Source of the DNA: an uncultured Eubacteriales bacterium
GTDB taxonomy: Bacteria; Bacillota; Clostridia; UMGS1883; UMGS1540
NCBI GenBank assembly: GCA_900552775.1
Contig: USAP01000013.1
Span: 1 to 17,673, forward strand
Direction of reading: 5' to 3'
DNA length: 17,673 nucleotides
Position numbers and translations under genes: made by a program. The stretch's first letter is position 1, and the number at the start of each line of letters is the position of its first letter. The notes under the pieces were generated by a model, which saw only the letters and a list, made by a program, of their open reading frames with translations, ran no database searches and had not been told where the DNA came from. Positions 7,482-15,741 of the stretch are shown in pieces.

Positions 7482-8309
7482 ATGGGTGAGGTTACAGTTA
7501 TAACATCCGGCAAAGGCGGCGTCGGAAAATCGACCGCAACGGCAAATCTCGGAGCGGCGCTTGCCGCGATGAACAAAAAGGTTATAATGCTTGATACGGA
7601 TGCCGGTCTGCGCAACCTTGACGTTGTTACGGGACTGCAAAATAATATAGTTTATAATATTTCCGACATATTTGCCGGTGCATGTACGCTGAGACAGGCA
7701 ACAGTAGAAGACAAAAGCCACAAAAATCTTTACATGCTCGCGGCATCGCAGACGGAGGACAAGACAAAGTCCTGCGAATCTGAGATGAAAAAGCTCTGCG
7801 AGGAGCTTTCCGCGCTCTACGATTTTGTGCTTATCGACTGTCCCGCAGGTATAGAACAGGGGTTTAAAAACGCCGTTTCGGGTGCGGACAGAGCCATAGT
7901 GGTTGTCACGCCCGACAAAGCCTCCGTGCGCGATGCGGACAGGGTTTTGGGATTGCTTGAAGAAAGAGACATGAAAAACCTCTATATATTAATAAACAAA
8001 ATGAATCCGAAACTTGTTGAAAAAGGCGCGCTTTTGGGCACGGACGAAATTATAGAAACGCTTGCGGCGGACCTTCTGGGAGTTATCCCGGATGACCCGA
8101 AAATTCTCATAAACGCAAACTGCGGCAAGCTTGTCACGGGTGATAAGCACGCGCGCTCTGCCGCGGCTTTCGAAAATGTTGCGCAGAGAATGCTCGGAAT
8201 AAGCGTTCCTCTTACGGATCTTGCCGATGACGGATCTTTCAGATATAAACTGCGTAAAAAGTTTTCAAAGAAAACACCGGTAAGTGCAGGGGTTAAACCT
8301 TTCGAATAG
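7482..8309 (+). CDS. minD: Septum-site determining ATPase MinD
   Basis: A deviant-Walker P-loop ATPase of the ParA/MinD family, which dimerises on the membrane and positions the division septum by localising MinC. The protein has 275 aa. The deviant Walker A GKGGVGKST is at 10-18 (signature lysine K11, catalytic K16). The MinD-specific DTDAGLRNLD follows at 38-47, and Walker B is VLIDCPAG. A basic amphipathic segment (FRYKLRKKFSKK) near the end fits the membrane-targeting sequence, but it is followed by about ten further residues. GGAGG lies just upstream of the ATG. It starts 56 bp after galK with no clear promoter between. Neither minC nor minE is adjacent, unlike the usual minC-minD-minE order in Clostridia. 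A terminator hairpin follows at 8350-8410. Confidence 0.93.
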   Translation: MGEVTVITSGKGGVGKSTATANLGAALAAMNKKVIMLDTDAGLRNLDVVTGLQNNIVYNISDIFAGACTLRQATVEDKSHKNLYMLAASQTEDKTKSCESEMKKLCEELSALYDFVLIDCPAGIEQGFKNAVSGADRAIVVVTPDKASVRDADRVLGLLEERDMKNLYILINKMNPKLVEKGALLGTDEIIETLAADLLGVIPDDPKILINANCGKLVTGDKHARSAAAFENVAQRMLGISVPLTDLADDGSFRYKLRKKFSKKTPVSAGVKPFE

Positions 8310-8349
8310 TTCGGGATGTTAAAAAACTCCGGAAAAGAAAATAAAAAAT

Positions 8350-8410
8350 ACAGGTGCGGCAGAAAGTCACAATCCGATAAGGAAGTATTGGTTTTGAAAG
8401 CCGCACCTGT
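8350..8410. terminator. Bidirectional terminator between minD and the T-box operon
   Basis: A perfect 11-bp inverted repeat, ACAGGTGCGGC (8350-8360) with GCCGCACCTGT (8400-8410), encloses a 39-base loop. The stem is followed by TTTTAT on the plus strand and by ATTTTTTATTTTC on the minus strand, so it can stop both minD and the convergent operon; the minus-strand T tract is the better one. The loop itself contains a small hairpin with the core CAATCCGATAAG, similar to the one in the 2282-2361 element. Confidence 0.75.
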
Positions 8411-8416
8411 TTTATA

Positions 8417-8848
8417 CTAAATTCTGTATACATCTTTTGCCGAAAGCAGCTCAACATCAGAATTTTTCAGAATGTCCTCCGCCTTTTCGGGATTATTCAC
8501 TTTAAGCACCATAATGGCTTTTCCCGAAATTTTTCCGACAAACGCATACATATAGCTTATTTCTATTCCCTCGTCCGTTATTTTATGAAGCGACTTTGTA
8601 AGCCCTCCGGGCGAATCATCTATCGTGACGGCAAAAACGTCCGTAAGCTTTACAAAAACACCCATTTCTTTAAGGCACGCCACGGCAAGCTCGGGATTGC
8701 TCACAATCATGCGCGCAACACCGTAATCCGCCGTATCGGCAATTGAAAGCGCGCTTATGTCTATCCCGTTTTCGGCAAGCGTATCTAAAATTGCCACAAG
8801 CCTTCCCGGTTTATTTTCAACAAAAATGGATAACTGTTTTATAAACAT
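8417..8848 (-). CDS. Tandem ACT-domain protein
   Basis: A 143-aa stand-alone protein made of two ACT domains (about 1-67 and 70-143). The first begins FIKQLSIFVENKPGRL, the classic ACT N-terminal strand and turn, with an ENGIDI motif typical of amino-acid-binding loops. ACT domains bind small ligands, usually amino acids, and regulate partner enzymes allosterically. It is the last gene of the T-box operon, 10 bp after paaK. A paaK-ACT pair is common in Clostridia and archaea with IorAB. That context suggests it senses an aromatic amino acid or arylacetate and controls the ligase or oxidoreductase, but this is inference. AGGAGG lies six bases before the ATG. Confidence 0.88.
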   Translation of the reverse strand: MFIKQLSIFVENKPGRLVAILDTLAENGIDISALSIADTADYGVARMIVSNPELAVACLKEMGVFVKLTDVFAVTIDDSPGGLTKSLHKITDEGIEISYMYAFVGKISGKAIMVLKVNNPEKAEDILKNSDVELLSAKDVYRI

Positions 8849-8858
8849 CTTTCCCCTC

Positions 8859-10169
8859 CTATTTCTTATAAACCTTGCGGTTGTCTATAACTCTTTTCGC
8901 CTTGCCCTCGCTGCGCTCTATGGATTTGGGGTTAACAAGATGAACTTTTGCGCCTATTCCGAGAACGCTGCGCAGCTCACCGGTGATTTTTCTTTCGATA
9001 AGCTCAATGGTTTTTACATCGTCTCCGAACATTTTCTCGCTCATTTCAACGTTTATGTCAAACGTATCGTTATTATTCACCCTGTCGACAATAATCTGAT
9101 AATTCGGGGTAACGTCTTCGTTGACGCGCAGAAGAACCTCTTCAATCTGCGACGGGAACACGTTAACACCGCGTATTATGAGCATATCATCGCTTCTGCC
9201 CTGGGGCTTTTTCATTCTTATATGCGTTCTGCCGCACTTACACGGCTCATAAATAAGCGTGCATATGTCGCGCGTTCTGTATCTTATAACGGGGAAACCT
9301 TCTTTTGTGAGCGTGGTGAAAACAAGCTCGCCCGTTGCGCCTTCGGGAAGAACCTCTCCGGTGTCGGGGTCGATTATCTCGGCTATGAACATATCCTCGC
9401 AGATATGCATTCCCTCCTGCTCGCTGCACTCGTACGCAACGCCGGGACCCATAATCTCGGAAAGACCGTAAATATCGTACGCTTTAAGCCCCAGTGAATC
9501 CTCTATGGCGTGACGCATATCCTCCGTCCACGGCTCCGCGCCGAAAATACCGGCTTTAAGCTTTATTTTATCGCGCAGACCTGCTTCGTTTATGGCTTCG
9601 CCGAGATACATGGCATATGATGGTGTGCAGCATAAAGCCGTTGAACCGAAATCCACCATTGTCTGTATCTGGTTATGCGTATTTCCCGATGAAATCGGAA
9701 TAACGGTGGCGCCTATGCGCTGTGCGCCCTCATGCGCGCCGAGACCTCCCGTGAAAAGTCCGTAGCCGTATGCAATCTGTATGAAATCGCGGTTGTCAAG
9801 TCCGATTGCGGTAAACATTCTCGCAACGCAGTCCGCCCATGCCTCAAGGTCCTTTCTCGTGTAGCCGACAACGATTTTCTTGCCCGTTGTGCCGCTTGAA
9901 GCATGCACGCGGACTATGTTTTCCATAGGCTCCGCAAAAAGGCCGTACGGATAATAGTCTCTCAAATCCTGTTTATAGGAAAAAGGCAGCAGCTTAAGAT
10001 CCTCCACGCCGCGGATATCCTCCGGCTTTAAACCCGCTTCGTCCATGCGCTTTCTGAAAAGCTCCACTCTTTCATACATTCTCTTAACCTGCCGGCAGAG
10101 TCTCTCTCCCTGAAGTTTCTTAAGTTCTTCGCGCGGCATTGTTTCAATTTCTTTCTGCCACATCTTCAT
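8859..10169 (-). CDS. paaK: Phenylacetate-CoA ligase family protein (arylacetate-CoA ligase)
   Basis: An AMP-forming ligase that converts an arylacetate, ATP and CoA to arylacetyl-CoA; cytoplasmic. The protein has 436 aa, the usual PaaK length. The P-loop ASSGTTGKK is at 90-98; YGLSEIMGPG and YRTRDIC follow. The hinge GRSDDMLIIRGVNVFP and the C-terminal EGKAKRVIDNR with the catalytic lysine are all present. The ATG at 10169 is preferred over an upstream GTG because AAAGGCGGTG lies six bases before it and the protein then begins like its homologues (MWQKEIETMPREELKKLQ). It sits between iorB (15 bp) and the ACT gene (10 bp). In other organisms PaaK next to IorAB activates phenylacetate, 4-hydroxyphenylacetate or indoleacetate. 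Tyrosine control here favours 4-hydroxyphenylacetate, but specificity cannot be read from sequence. Confidence 0.92.
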   Translation of the reverse strand: MKMWQKEIETMPREELKKLQGERLCRQVKRMYERVELFRKRMDEAGLKPEDIRGVEDLKLLPFSYKQDLRDYYPYGLFAEPMENIVRVHASSGTTGKKIVVGYTRKDLEAWADCVARMFTAIGLDNRDFIQIAYGYGLFTGGLGAHEGAQRIGATVIPISSGNTHNQIQTMVDFGSTALCCTPSYAMYLGEAINEAGLRDKIKLKAGIFGAEPWTEDMRHAIEDSLGLKAYDIYGLSEIMGPGVAYECSEQEGMHICEDMFIAEIIDPDTGEVLPEGATGELVFTTLTKEGFPVIRYRTRDICTLIYEPCKCGRTHIRMKKPQGRSDDMLIIRGVNVFPSQIEEVLLRVNEDVTPNYQIIVDRVNNNDTFDINVEMSEKMFGDDVKTIELIERKITGELRSVLGIGAKVHLVNPKSIERSEGKAKRVIDNRKVYKK

Positions 10170-10184
10170 TAACACCACCGCCTT

Positions 10185-10751
10185 TTATAAATTGTATCCA
10201 AGTTCAAATGCCTTAAGATTAACGTCCACAAACTTCGGCGGAACCGTTTCGCGTATGGTTTTAACCCATTTGTCGTACGAAATATCGGTATTCTTTGCCA
10301 TAACGCCTATCAAAACCACGTTAACGGCTTTGAAATTGCCTGCTTTTTCCGCAAGTTCAAGCGCGTTTACGGCTGTTACGTCCGCTTCCTTTTTGATTTT
10401 CTCCAAAATATTTTCGGGATATGACGCCGCGCCCGTTATAACAGGCATCGGGTCGATTTCCTGATTGTTAACAATTATCTTGCCGCCCTTTTTAAGATAC
10501 GGCAGCGCTCTGTATGCCTCGAGCATCTCGAAAGCCAGAATAATATCCGCCTCGCCGCGGTCAATTATCGGCGAATAAACCTTTTCTCCGTATTTTACAT
10601 ATGTTACAACGCTTCCGCCGCGCTGGCTCATTCCGTGAACCTCCGAGACCTTAACATCGAATCCTTCATTTATAACCGTGTTTCCGAGTATTCTGCTGGC
10701 AAGGAGCGTACCCTGACCGCCCACGCCGACAATCATAATATTCTTTGTCAT
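10185..10751 (-). CDS. iorB: Indolepyruvate:ferredoxin oxidoreductase, beta subunit
   Basis: The small (gamma-type) subunit of indolepyruvate ferredoxin oxidoreductase, which interconverts aryl-pyruvates plus CoA with arylacetyl-CoA plus CO2 using ferredoxin. It has 188 aa with the family's nucleotide-fold start IMIVGVGGQGTLLASR (glycines 9, 11, 12 and 14) and the SEVHGMSQRGGSV motif at 36-48, both hallmarks of IorB/PorC. Its ATG lies three bases after the iorA stop. Its ribosome binding site AAGGAGG is inside the end of iorA, so the two subunits should be made in equal amounts. It forms a heterodimeric unit with IorA in the cytoplasm. Confidence 0.95.
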   Translation of the reverse strand: MTKNIMIVGVGGQGTLLASRILGNTVINEGFDVKVSEVHGMSQRGGSVVTYVKYGEKVYSPIIDRGEADIILAFEMLEAYRALPYLKKGGKIIVNNQEIDPMPVITGAASYPENILEKIKKEADVTAVNALELAEKAGNFKAVNVVLIGVMAKNTDISYDKWVKTIRETVPPKFVDVNLKAFELGYNL

Positions 10752-10754
10752 ACG

Positions 10755-12491
10755 TCAGTCCTCCTTTTTCTCTATAGCGCCGAACGGGCAGACATTTATG
10801 CAGAGTCCGCAGCCGTTGCACTGCGTCATATCGATTTTAACCGTGCCGCCGTTTTCCGAAATTGCCGGGCAGCCGAGCTTCATGCAAAGCTTGCATTTTC
10901 TGCATTTGTCGTTTATCTCGCAGTGACCCGTATATTTAACGCGTTTTAAAAGCGCGCACGGACGCTGCGCTATTATAACCGACGGCTCGTCCTTTTCCGT
11001 TTCCTCTTTTACAACCTTCTCAAATTCCTTAAGGTTAAAAGGATCGCAGACTCTCACGCTGTCAACCCCAACGGCTTTGCAAAGCGTGAGAAGGTTTACA
11101 CCCTTTGTTTCCTCGCCGCGGATTGTGTATCCCGTTGTGGGATTTTCCTGGTGACCTGTCATGCCCGTGATGGAGTTATCCAAAATTATAACGGTGCTTG
11201 CGCCTTTGTTATAAACAATATCTATAAGTCCCGTTATGCCCGAGTGCATAAACGTGGAATCGCCGATAACGGAAACAAGTTTCCTGTTAAACTCTTTTCC
11301 TCTCGCCTTTGCCATGCCGTGAGCCGCCGAAACGGACGCGCCCATGCATATTGTCGTATCAACGCTCTGAAGCGGAGCCACCGCACCCAAAGTGTAGCAG
11401 CCAATATCGCCCGACACCGTAAGTCCCAGTTTTTTAAGAACAAAGAATGTTGCTCTGTGCGGACAGCCGGCGCACATAACGGGCGGTCTTACGGGGATAC
11501 TCTCGGAAAGCGCCGTGCTTTCGGGAGCGTCCTCGCCCAAAATTACTTTCTTTATCATATGCGGAGTGTATTCGCCCAGCAGCGTAAACTCATCTTTTCC
11601 GATAACGTCAATGCCAAGCGCTTTGCAGTGCTCCTCAATAAACGGGTCAAGTTCCTCCGTTACATAAACCTTTTTGCATTTTGCCGCAAAATCACGTATA
11701 AGCTTTGAGGGCAGCGGATAAACCATACCGAGTTTTAAATAGTTTACCTTATCTCCCAAAGCTTCTTTTGAATACATATATGAAATGCCGCTTGTTATAA
11801 CGCCTATATCGCTTTTGTTATCCTCAACCGTGTTAAACTCGCAGCCTTCCGAAAATGCCTCGAGTTTTTTCATTCTCTCCTCAACAACCACATGCTGTTT
11901 TATTGCGTTTCCCGGCATCATAACATATTTTGCTATGTTTTTTTCATAAGGCTTTAATTCATCGTCTTTGCGTTCCCCGAGCTCCACAAGGCTCTGCGAA
12001 TGGGAAACTCTTGTGGAAAGTCTTAAGAAAACGGGCGTATCAAACTGCTCTGAAAGTTCAAACGCACGTCTTGTGTATTCTTTGCACTCCTCCGAGTCAG
12101 AAGGCTCAAGCATCATGATTTTGGATGCCTTTGCATAGTGGCGCGAATCCTGCTCATTCTGCGAAGAATGCATTCCGGGATCGTCCGCAACGCAGAAAAG
12201 AAGTCCGCCGTTTACTCCCGTGTAGCTCACGGTGAAAACGGGGTCTGCCATAACGTTAAGTCCGACATGCTTCATGCAGCTCATGGCTCTTGCGCCGCCG
12301 ATGGACGCGCCTATTGCAGCCTCCGCCGCAACCTTTTCGTTTGGCGCCCATTCCGCATAAACATCATCGTATTGTACAATGCTTTCGGTGATTTCCGTTG
12401 AAGGCGTTCCGGGATAAGATGAAACAACCCTGACGCCTGCTTCATACGCGCCGCGCGCCACGGCGGCGTTTCCGAGCATCAATTTTTTCAT
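10755..12491 (-). CDS. iorA: Indolepyruvate:ferredoxin oxidoreductase, alpha subunit
   Basis: The large catalytic subunit of IorAB, 578 aa. The N-terminal pyrimidine domain is at about 1-170 (SSYPGTPSTEI, EKVAAEAAIGAS). The thiamine-diphosphate domain has the binding motif GDSTFMHSG at 410-418 and the partner LDNSITGMTGHQ. At the C-terminus is a two-cluster ferredoxin module: C530-C533-C536-C541 and C558-C561-C564-C568. The latter set is CNGCGLCINVCPFG. Known reaction: reversible oxidative decarboxylation of indolepyruvate, phenylpyruvate or 4-hydroxyphenylpyruvate to the arylacetyl-CoA, with reduced ferredoxin. The ATG at 12491 is chosen because AAGGAAG lies eight bases upstream and the protein then starts with the conserved MKKLMLGNAAVARG; a longer frame overlaps the ligase gene. 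Tyrosine T-box control suggests that the enzyme runs in the reductive carboxylation direction here. Confidence 0.96.
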   Translation of the reverse strand: MKKLMLGNAAVARGAYEAGVRVVSSYPGTPSTEITESIVQYDDVYAEWAPNEKVAAEAAIGASIGGARAMSCMKHVGLNVMADPVFTVSYTGVNGGLLFCVADDPGMHSSQNEQDSRHYAKASKIMMLEPSDSEECKEYTRRAFELSEQFDTPVFLRLSTRVSHSQSLVELGERKDDELKPYEKNIAKYVMMPGNAIKQHVVVEERMKKLEAFSEGCEFNTVEDNKSDIGVITSGISYMYSKEALGDKVNYLKLGMVYPLPSKLIRDFAAKCKKVYVTEELDPFIEEHCKALGIDVIGKDEFTLLGEYTPHMIKKVILGEDAPESTALSESIPVRPPVMCAGCPHRATFFVLKKLGLTVSGDIGCYTLGAVAPLQSVDTTICMGASVSAAHGMAKARGKEFNRKLVSVIGDSTFMHSGITGLIDIVYNKGASTVIILDNSITGMTGHQENPTTGYTIRGEETKGVNLLTLCKAVGVDSVRVCDPFNLKEFEKVVKEETEKDEPSVIIAQRPCALLKRVKYTGHCEINDKCRKCKLCMKLGCPAISENGGTVKIDMTQCNGCGLCINVCPFGAIEKKED

Positions 12492-12507
12492 AAGTTCTGC
12501 TTCCTTT

Positions 12508-14160
12508 CTAATTCGTCCTGTTTTCCGAAATCTCATTCTGTTTTGCAACAAGGCTTTCGCCGCAGTACATTTTTCTGAGCTTCGGCTTTTCTATTTTACC
12601 TGTGGGATTTCTCGGTACGTCCGCAAAAATAAATTTGTGCGGTCTTTTATATCTCGGCAAAGCGCGGCAGAAATCGGTTATTTCCTCTTCGCTCAGCGTT
12701 TCGCCCTCTTTAACTTCCACAACTGCCGCCGCTATTTCGCCGAGGCGTGTGTCCGGCAGGCCGATAACGGCAACGTCTTTAATCTTCGGATTGCTTCTTA
12801 AAAAGTCTTCAATCTGAACGGGATAAAGATTTTCACCGCCGGAAATGATAACGTCTTTTTTACGGTCGACAAGATAAATAAATCCGTCTTCATCGCGCAT
12901 TGCCATGTCACCCGTGTAAAGCCAGCCGTCTTTTAAAACCTCCGCCGTTGCTTTTTCGTCTTTATAGTAGCAAAGCATAACCCCGGGGCCTTTTACCGCA
13001 AGCTCTCCGACGTCTCCGTTTTTAACTTCGTTTCCGTCGCTGCCCACTATTTTAACTTCCCAGCCGAAACCCGCTTTGCCTATTGCGCCGACTTTGTGAA
13101 TATTCTCGACTCCCAGATGCACGCATCCGGGGCCTATGGATTCCGACAAACCGTAGTTTGTGTCATAAAGGTGATTCGGGAATTTTTCTTTCCAGCGTTT
13201 TATAAGGCTCGGCGGCACGGGCTGCGCGCCTATATGCATAAGTCTCCATTTGGAGAGGTCATAGTCTTCAAGTTTCACATCGCCGCGGTCTATGGCGTCA
13301 AGAATATCCTGCGCCCACGGCACAAGCAGCCACACTATGGAGCACTGCTCGTCAGACACGGCTTTTAAAATCCATTCGGGTTTTACGCCCTTTAAAAGCA
13401 CCGCTTTTCCGCCCACCAAAAACGATCCGAACCAGTGCATTTTTGCGCCCGTATGGTAAAGCGGCGGTATGCAGAGGAACACATCGTCCTTTGTCTGCTT
13501 ATGGTGCGCCTGCTCCGTCATTGCGGCATGCATTAAACTTCTGTGCGCATGCACAATGGCTTTCGGGAAGCCGGTCGTTCCGGACGAGAAATATATTGCC
13601 GCCTCATCGTCATCCGTAAGCTTTATGTCGGGTGCTTTTGAGGAACAGTATGTTACAAGCCTGTCATAGCTTTCCGCAAACGTCGGGCAGTCCTCCCCGA
13701 CGTAGAACCAGGCCTTAACGCGCGGAATGGTGTCGCAGATTTCCTCCACACGCCCCGTAAACTCGGGTCCGAACAAAATTGCGTCCGCATCCGCAAGGTT
13801 TAAGCAGTATTTTATCTCATCCGATGTATATCTGTAATTTAAAGGCACGGCAAGGGCGCCTGTTTTAAGTATTCCGAAATATATGGGCAGCCACTCCAGG
13901 CAGTTCATAAGAAGAATCGCCACTTTGTCACCTTTTTTAATGCCGCGCGTTAAAAGCAGATTTGCAAAGCGGTTTGCCTTTTTGTTAAACTCGCTCCACG
14001 TAATCTCGCTTCTGTAAGCCTCATTGGGGCTTGCTTCTATGAGAGAATACTCTCTCCATGTCATTCTTGTCTGGTTTTCAAGCTTTGGGTTTATCTCAAC
14101 CAAAGCGGTATCGTTAGGGTAAAAATCCGCATTTTTCTTAAGTATATCGGTAATAGGCAT
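12508..14160 (-). CDS. AMP-forming acyl/aryl-CoA ligase
   Basis: A 550-aa class I adenylate-forming enzyme, separate in family from PaaK. All core motifs are present: P-loop YFSSGTTGFPKAIVHAH (190-206), YGLSE (336-340), LYTGDMA (414-420), hinge DRKKDVIISGGENLYP (432-447) and catalytic K522 in PTGKIEKPK. It makes an acyl-adenylate, then a CoA thioester. The substrate is unknown; operon context suggests an arylacetate or related aromatic acid, but fatty-acid ligases look similar. An N-terminal stretch (about 28-52, NQTRMTWREYSLIEA...) partly repeats the following TWSEFNKKANR segment, a small extension relative to many homologues. The ATG at 14160 uses AAGGAGG nine bases upstream, within the symporter gene. 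The gap to the symporter stop is one base and to iorA 16 bases. Confidence 0.9.
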   Translation of the reverse strand: MPITDILKKNADFYPNDTALVEINPKLENQTRMTWREYSLIEASPNEAYRSEITWSEFNKKANRFANLLLTRGIKKGDKVAILLMNCLEWLPIYFGILKTGALAVPLNYRYTSDEIKYCLNLADADAILFGPEFTGRVEEICDTIPRVKAWFYVGEDCPTFAESYDRLVTYCSSKAPDIKLTDDDEAAIYFSSGTTGFPKAIVHAHRSLMHAAMTEQAHHKQTKDDVFLCIPPLYHTGAKMHWFGSFLVGGKAVLLKGVKPEWILKAVSDEQCSIVWLLVPWAQDILDAIDRGDVKLEDYDLSKWRLMHIGAQPVPPSLIKRWKEKFPNHLYDTNYGLSESIGPGCVHLGVENIHKVGAIGKAGFGWEVKIVGSDGNEVKNGDVGELAVKGPGVMLCYYKDEKATAEVLKDGWLYTGDMAMRDEDGFIYLVDRKKDVIISGGENLYPVQIEDFLRSNPKIKDVAVIGLPDTRLGEIAAAVVEVKEGETLSEEEITDFCRALPRYKRPHKFIFADVPRNPTGKIEKPKLRKMYCGESLVAKQNEISENRTN

Positions 14161-14161
14161 C

Positions 14162-15706
14162 TTACTTTTCCTCCTTGTCAAAAAGCAAATTGCATTTTTC
14201 GGGGCTCATCGGCTTTTCAAAGCTCGATACAAGAGTTGTTACAACAATTGAAACCGCCATTGCCAAAACTCCCATTTCGGGCGTATGCGACACCGCAGCG
14301 GGAAATCCGCCCGTCACCGTAAGCCAAACCGCGGGCACAAATATTCCCAAAAGTCCGGCAAACATGCCGCAGAAAGCAGATTTCTTTCCTGCCTTTTTCG
14401 AGAACAGTCCCAATATATAGGGTCCTATAAAAGCGCCCGAGACAACGCCCCACGAAAAGGACATTATGTTTACTATAATAGTGATATTAAGCGTTGCAAA
14501 AATATACGAAAGCGCCACAAACACAAGGCAGAGCACACGCGTCAAAACCATCTGTGACTTAGGCTTTAAGTCTTTTTTAATCTCCGGCACAAGGTCAACC
14601 GACACTGCCGAAGCGGAACTCAGCACAACCGAGGCAAGCGTGGACATTGAAGCCGAGAGCAGCAGTATAAGTATAACCGCAAGTATAATAACCGTGAAGC
14701 TGCTGCCGCCGAGAGCCGTTATAAGCATCTGCGGAATAACAAAATCCTTGCCGCCTTGGGGAAGTGTGTTTGAAAGCACAAGTCTTGAAAGCGAACCCGT
14801 GAAATATGCGCCGCAGCCTATGATAAGGCAGAAGAGCGTTGAAATCCATGTTGCGTGTTTTATGGAGTTTTTATCGTCTTTTATGGCATAGTATTTCGTA
14901 ACCATCTGCGGCAAACCCCATGTTCCGAAGCTTGTGAGCAATATATTGGTGCAGAGGAATTTAAATGATGAGCCTCCCCACACACTTGTAAGCTTTGCTC
15001 CGCTCACGCCGTCCTCCCCCATCGGGATTGCGGCAAGAGCCTCAAAAACATTGTCTGTACCGTTTGCACCGAGGTATTTTAAAACCGATACAATCATGAG
15101 CGCTATGCCGCCTATCATGATTATTCCCTGCACAAAGTCCGTGTAAACCGTGGCAAGGTATCCGCCCAAAACAAGGTACACAGCCGTTAAAGCGGCTATT
15201 ATAAACATGCACCAGTTAACGGATATATTCGGGAAAATAACGTTAAACATTGCGCCGAGTCCTTTGTATACGGCTGCCGAATAAGGCACAAGGAAAATAA
15301 AAATAATCAGCGCGGATATGATTTTCAAGGCTTTTGAATCATATCTGCCTTCAAAAAACTCCGGCATTGTTTTGGATTTTAACCTGTGCGTCATGCGGCG
15401 CGTCGGCTTTGCCAGCACGCACCACGCCAGAAGGCAGCCCAAAACCGCGTTTCCGACACCTATCCACATGCTTGACACACCTATGTCCCAGCCGTGTTTT
15501 CCGGCATAGCCTACGAAAATAACAGCCGAAAAATACGATGTGCCGTAAGCAAAAGCCGAGACAATCGGTCCCACATTTCTGCCGCCCAGCAAAAATCCGT
15601 CGATGGTTTTTGCCTTACGGTAGCTTATAACGCCGATGCTTATCATCAAAACCGCGAAAAGCAGCAGCGCGCCCGCCGTAATCCATTGAATTTGTGCTCC
15701 GTTCAT
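14162..15706 (-). CDS. Sodium:solute symporter (SSS family)
   Basis: An integral membrane Na+-coupled transporter of the SSS/PutP family, 514 aa with about 13 hydrophobic helices. Family features are the discontinuous first helix region (VSAFAYGTSYFSAVIF, 49-64), the KTMPEFFEGRY loop (112-122), VYTDFVQG (187-194), and SASMSTLASVV, where the Na2-site serines lie. It is the first gene after the T-box leader, so it should be expressed when tyrosyl-tRNA runs low. SSS members carry proline, pantothenate, acetate, phenylacetate and other carboxylates. With an arylacetate-activating operon behind it, an aromatic acid such as 4-hydroxyphenylacetate is the likely cargo, and tyrosine itself is an alternative. 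AAAAGGGG precedes the ATG by about eight bases. Confidence 0.9.
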   Translation of the reverse strand: MNGAQIQWITAGALLLFAVLMISIGVISYRKAKTIDGFLLGGRNVGPIVSAFAYGTSYFSAVIFVGYAGKHGWDIGVSSMWIGVGNAVLGCLLAWCVLAKPTRRMTHRLKSKTMPEFFEGRYDSKALKIISALIIFIFLVPYSAAVYKGLGAMFNVIFPNISVNWCMFIIAALTAVYLVLGGYLATVYTDFVQGIIMIGGIALMIVSVLKYLGANGTDNVFEALAAIPMGEDGVSGAKLTSVWGGSSFKFLCTNILLTSFGTWGLPQMVTKYYAIKDDKNSIKHATWISTLFCLIIGCGAYFTGSLSRLVLSNTLPQGGKDFVIPQMLITALGGSSFTVIILAVILILLLSASMSTLASVVLSSASAVSVDLVPEIKKDLKPKSQMVLTRVLCLVFVALSYIFATLNITIIVNIMSFSWGVVSGAFIGPYILGLFSKKAGKKSAFCGMFAGLLGIFVPAVWLTVTGGFPAAVSHTPEMGVLAMAVSIVVTTLVSSFEKPMSPEKCNLLFDKEEK

Positions 15707-15741
15707 AAATATGACCCCTTTTCTTTTGCAGAGGACATATT

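Noticed and set aside
8757..9497. A 246-codon open frame on the plus strand opposite the ACT gene and paaK
   Set aside because: It is covered by two genes with clear families on the other strand and shows no domain; a shadow frame.
11151..11708. A 185-codon open frame antisense to iorA
   Set aside because: It lies wholly within the well-supported iorA gene, has no ribosome binding site or recognisable motif, and its composition reflects the reverse complement of iorA.
14466..14891. A 141-codon plus-strand frame opposite the symporter
   Set aside because: Antisense to conserved transmembrane helices of the SSS protein, with no motif or start signal.
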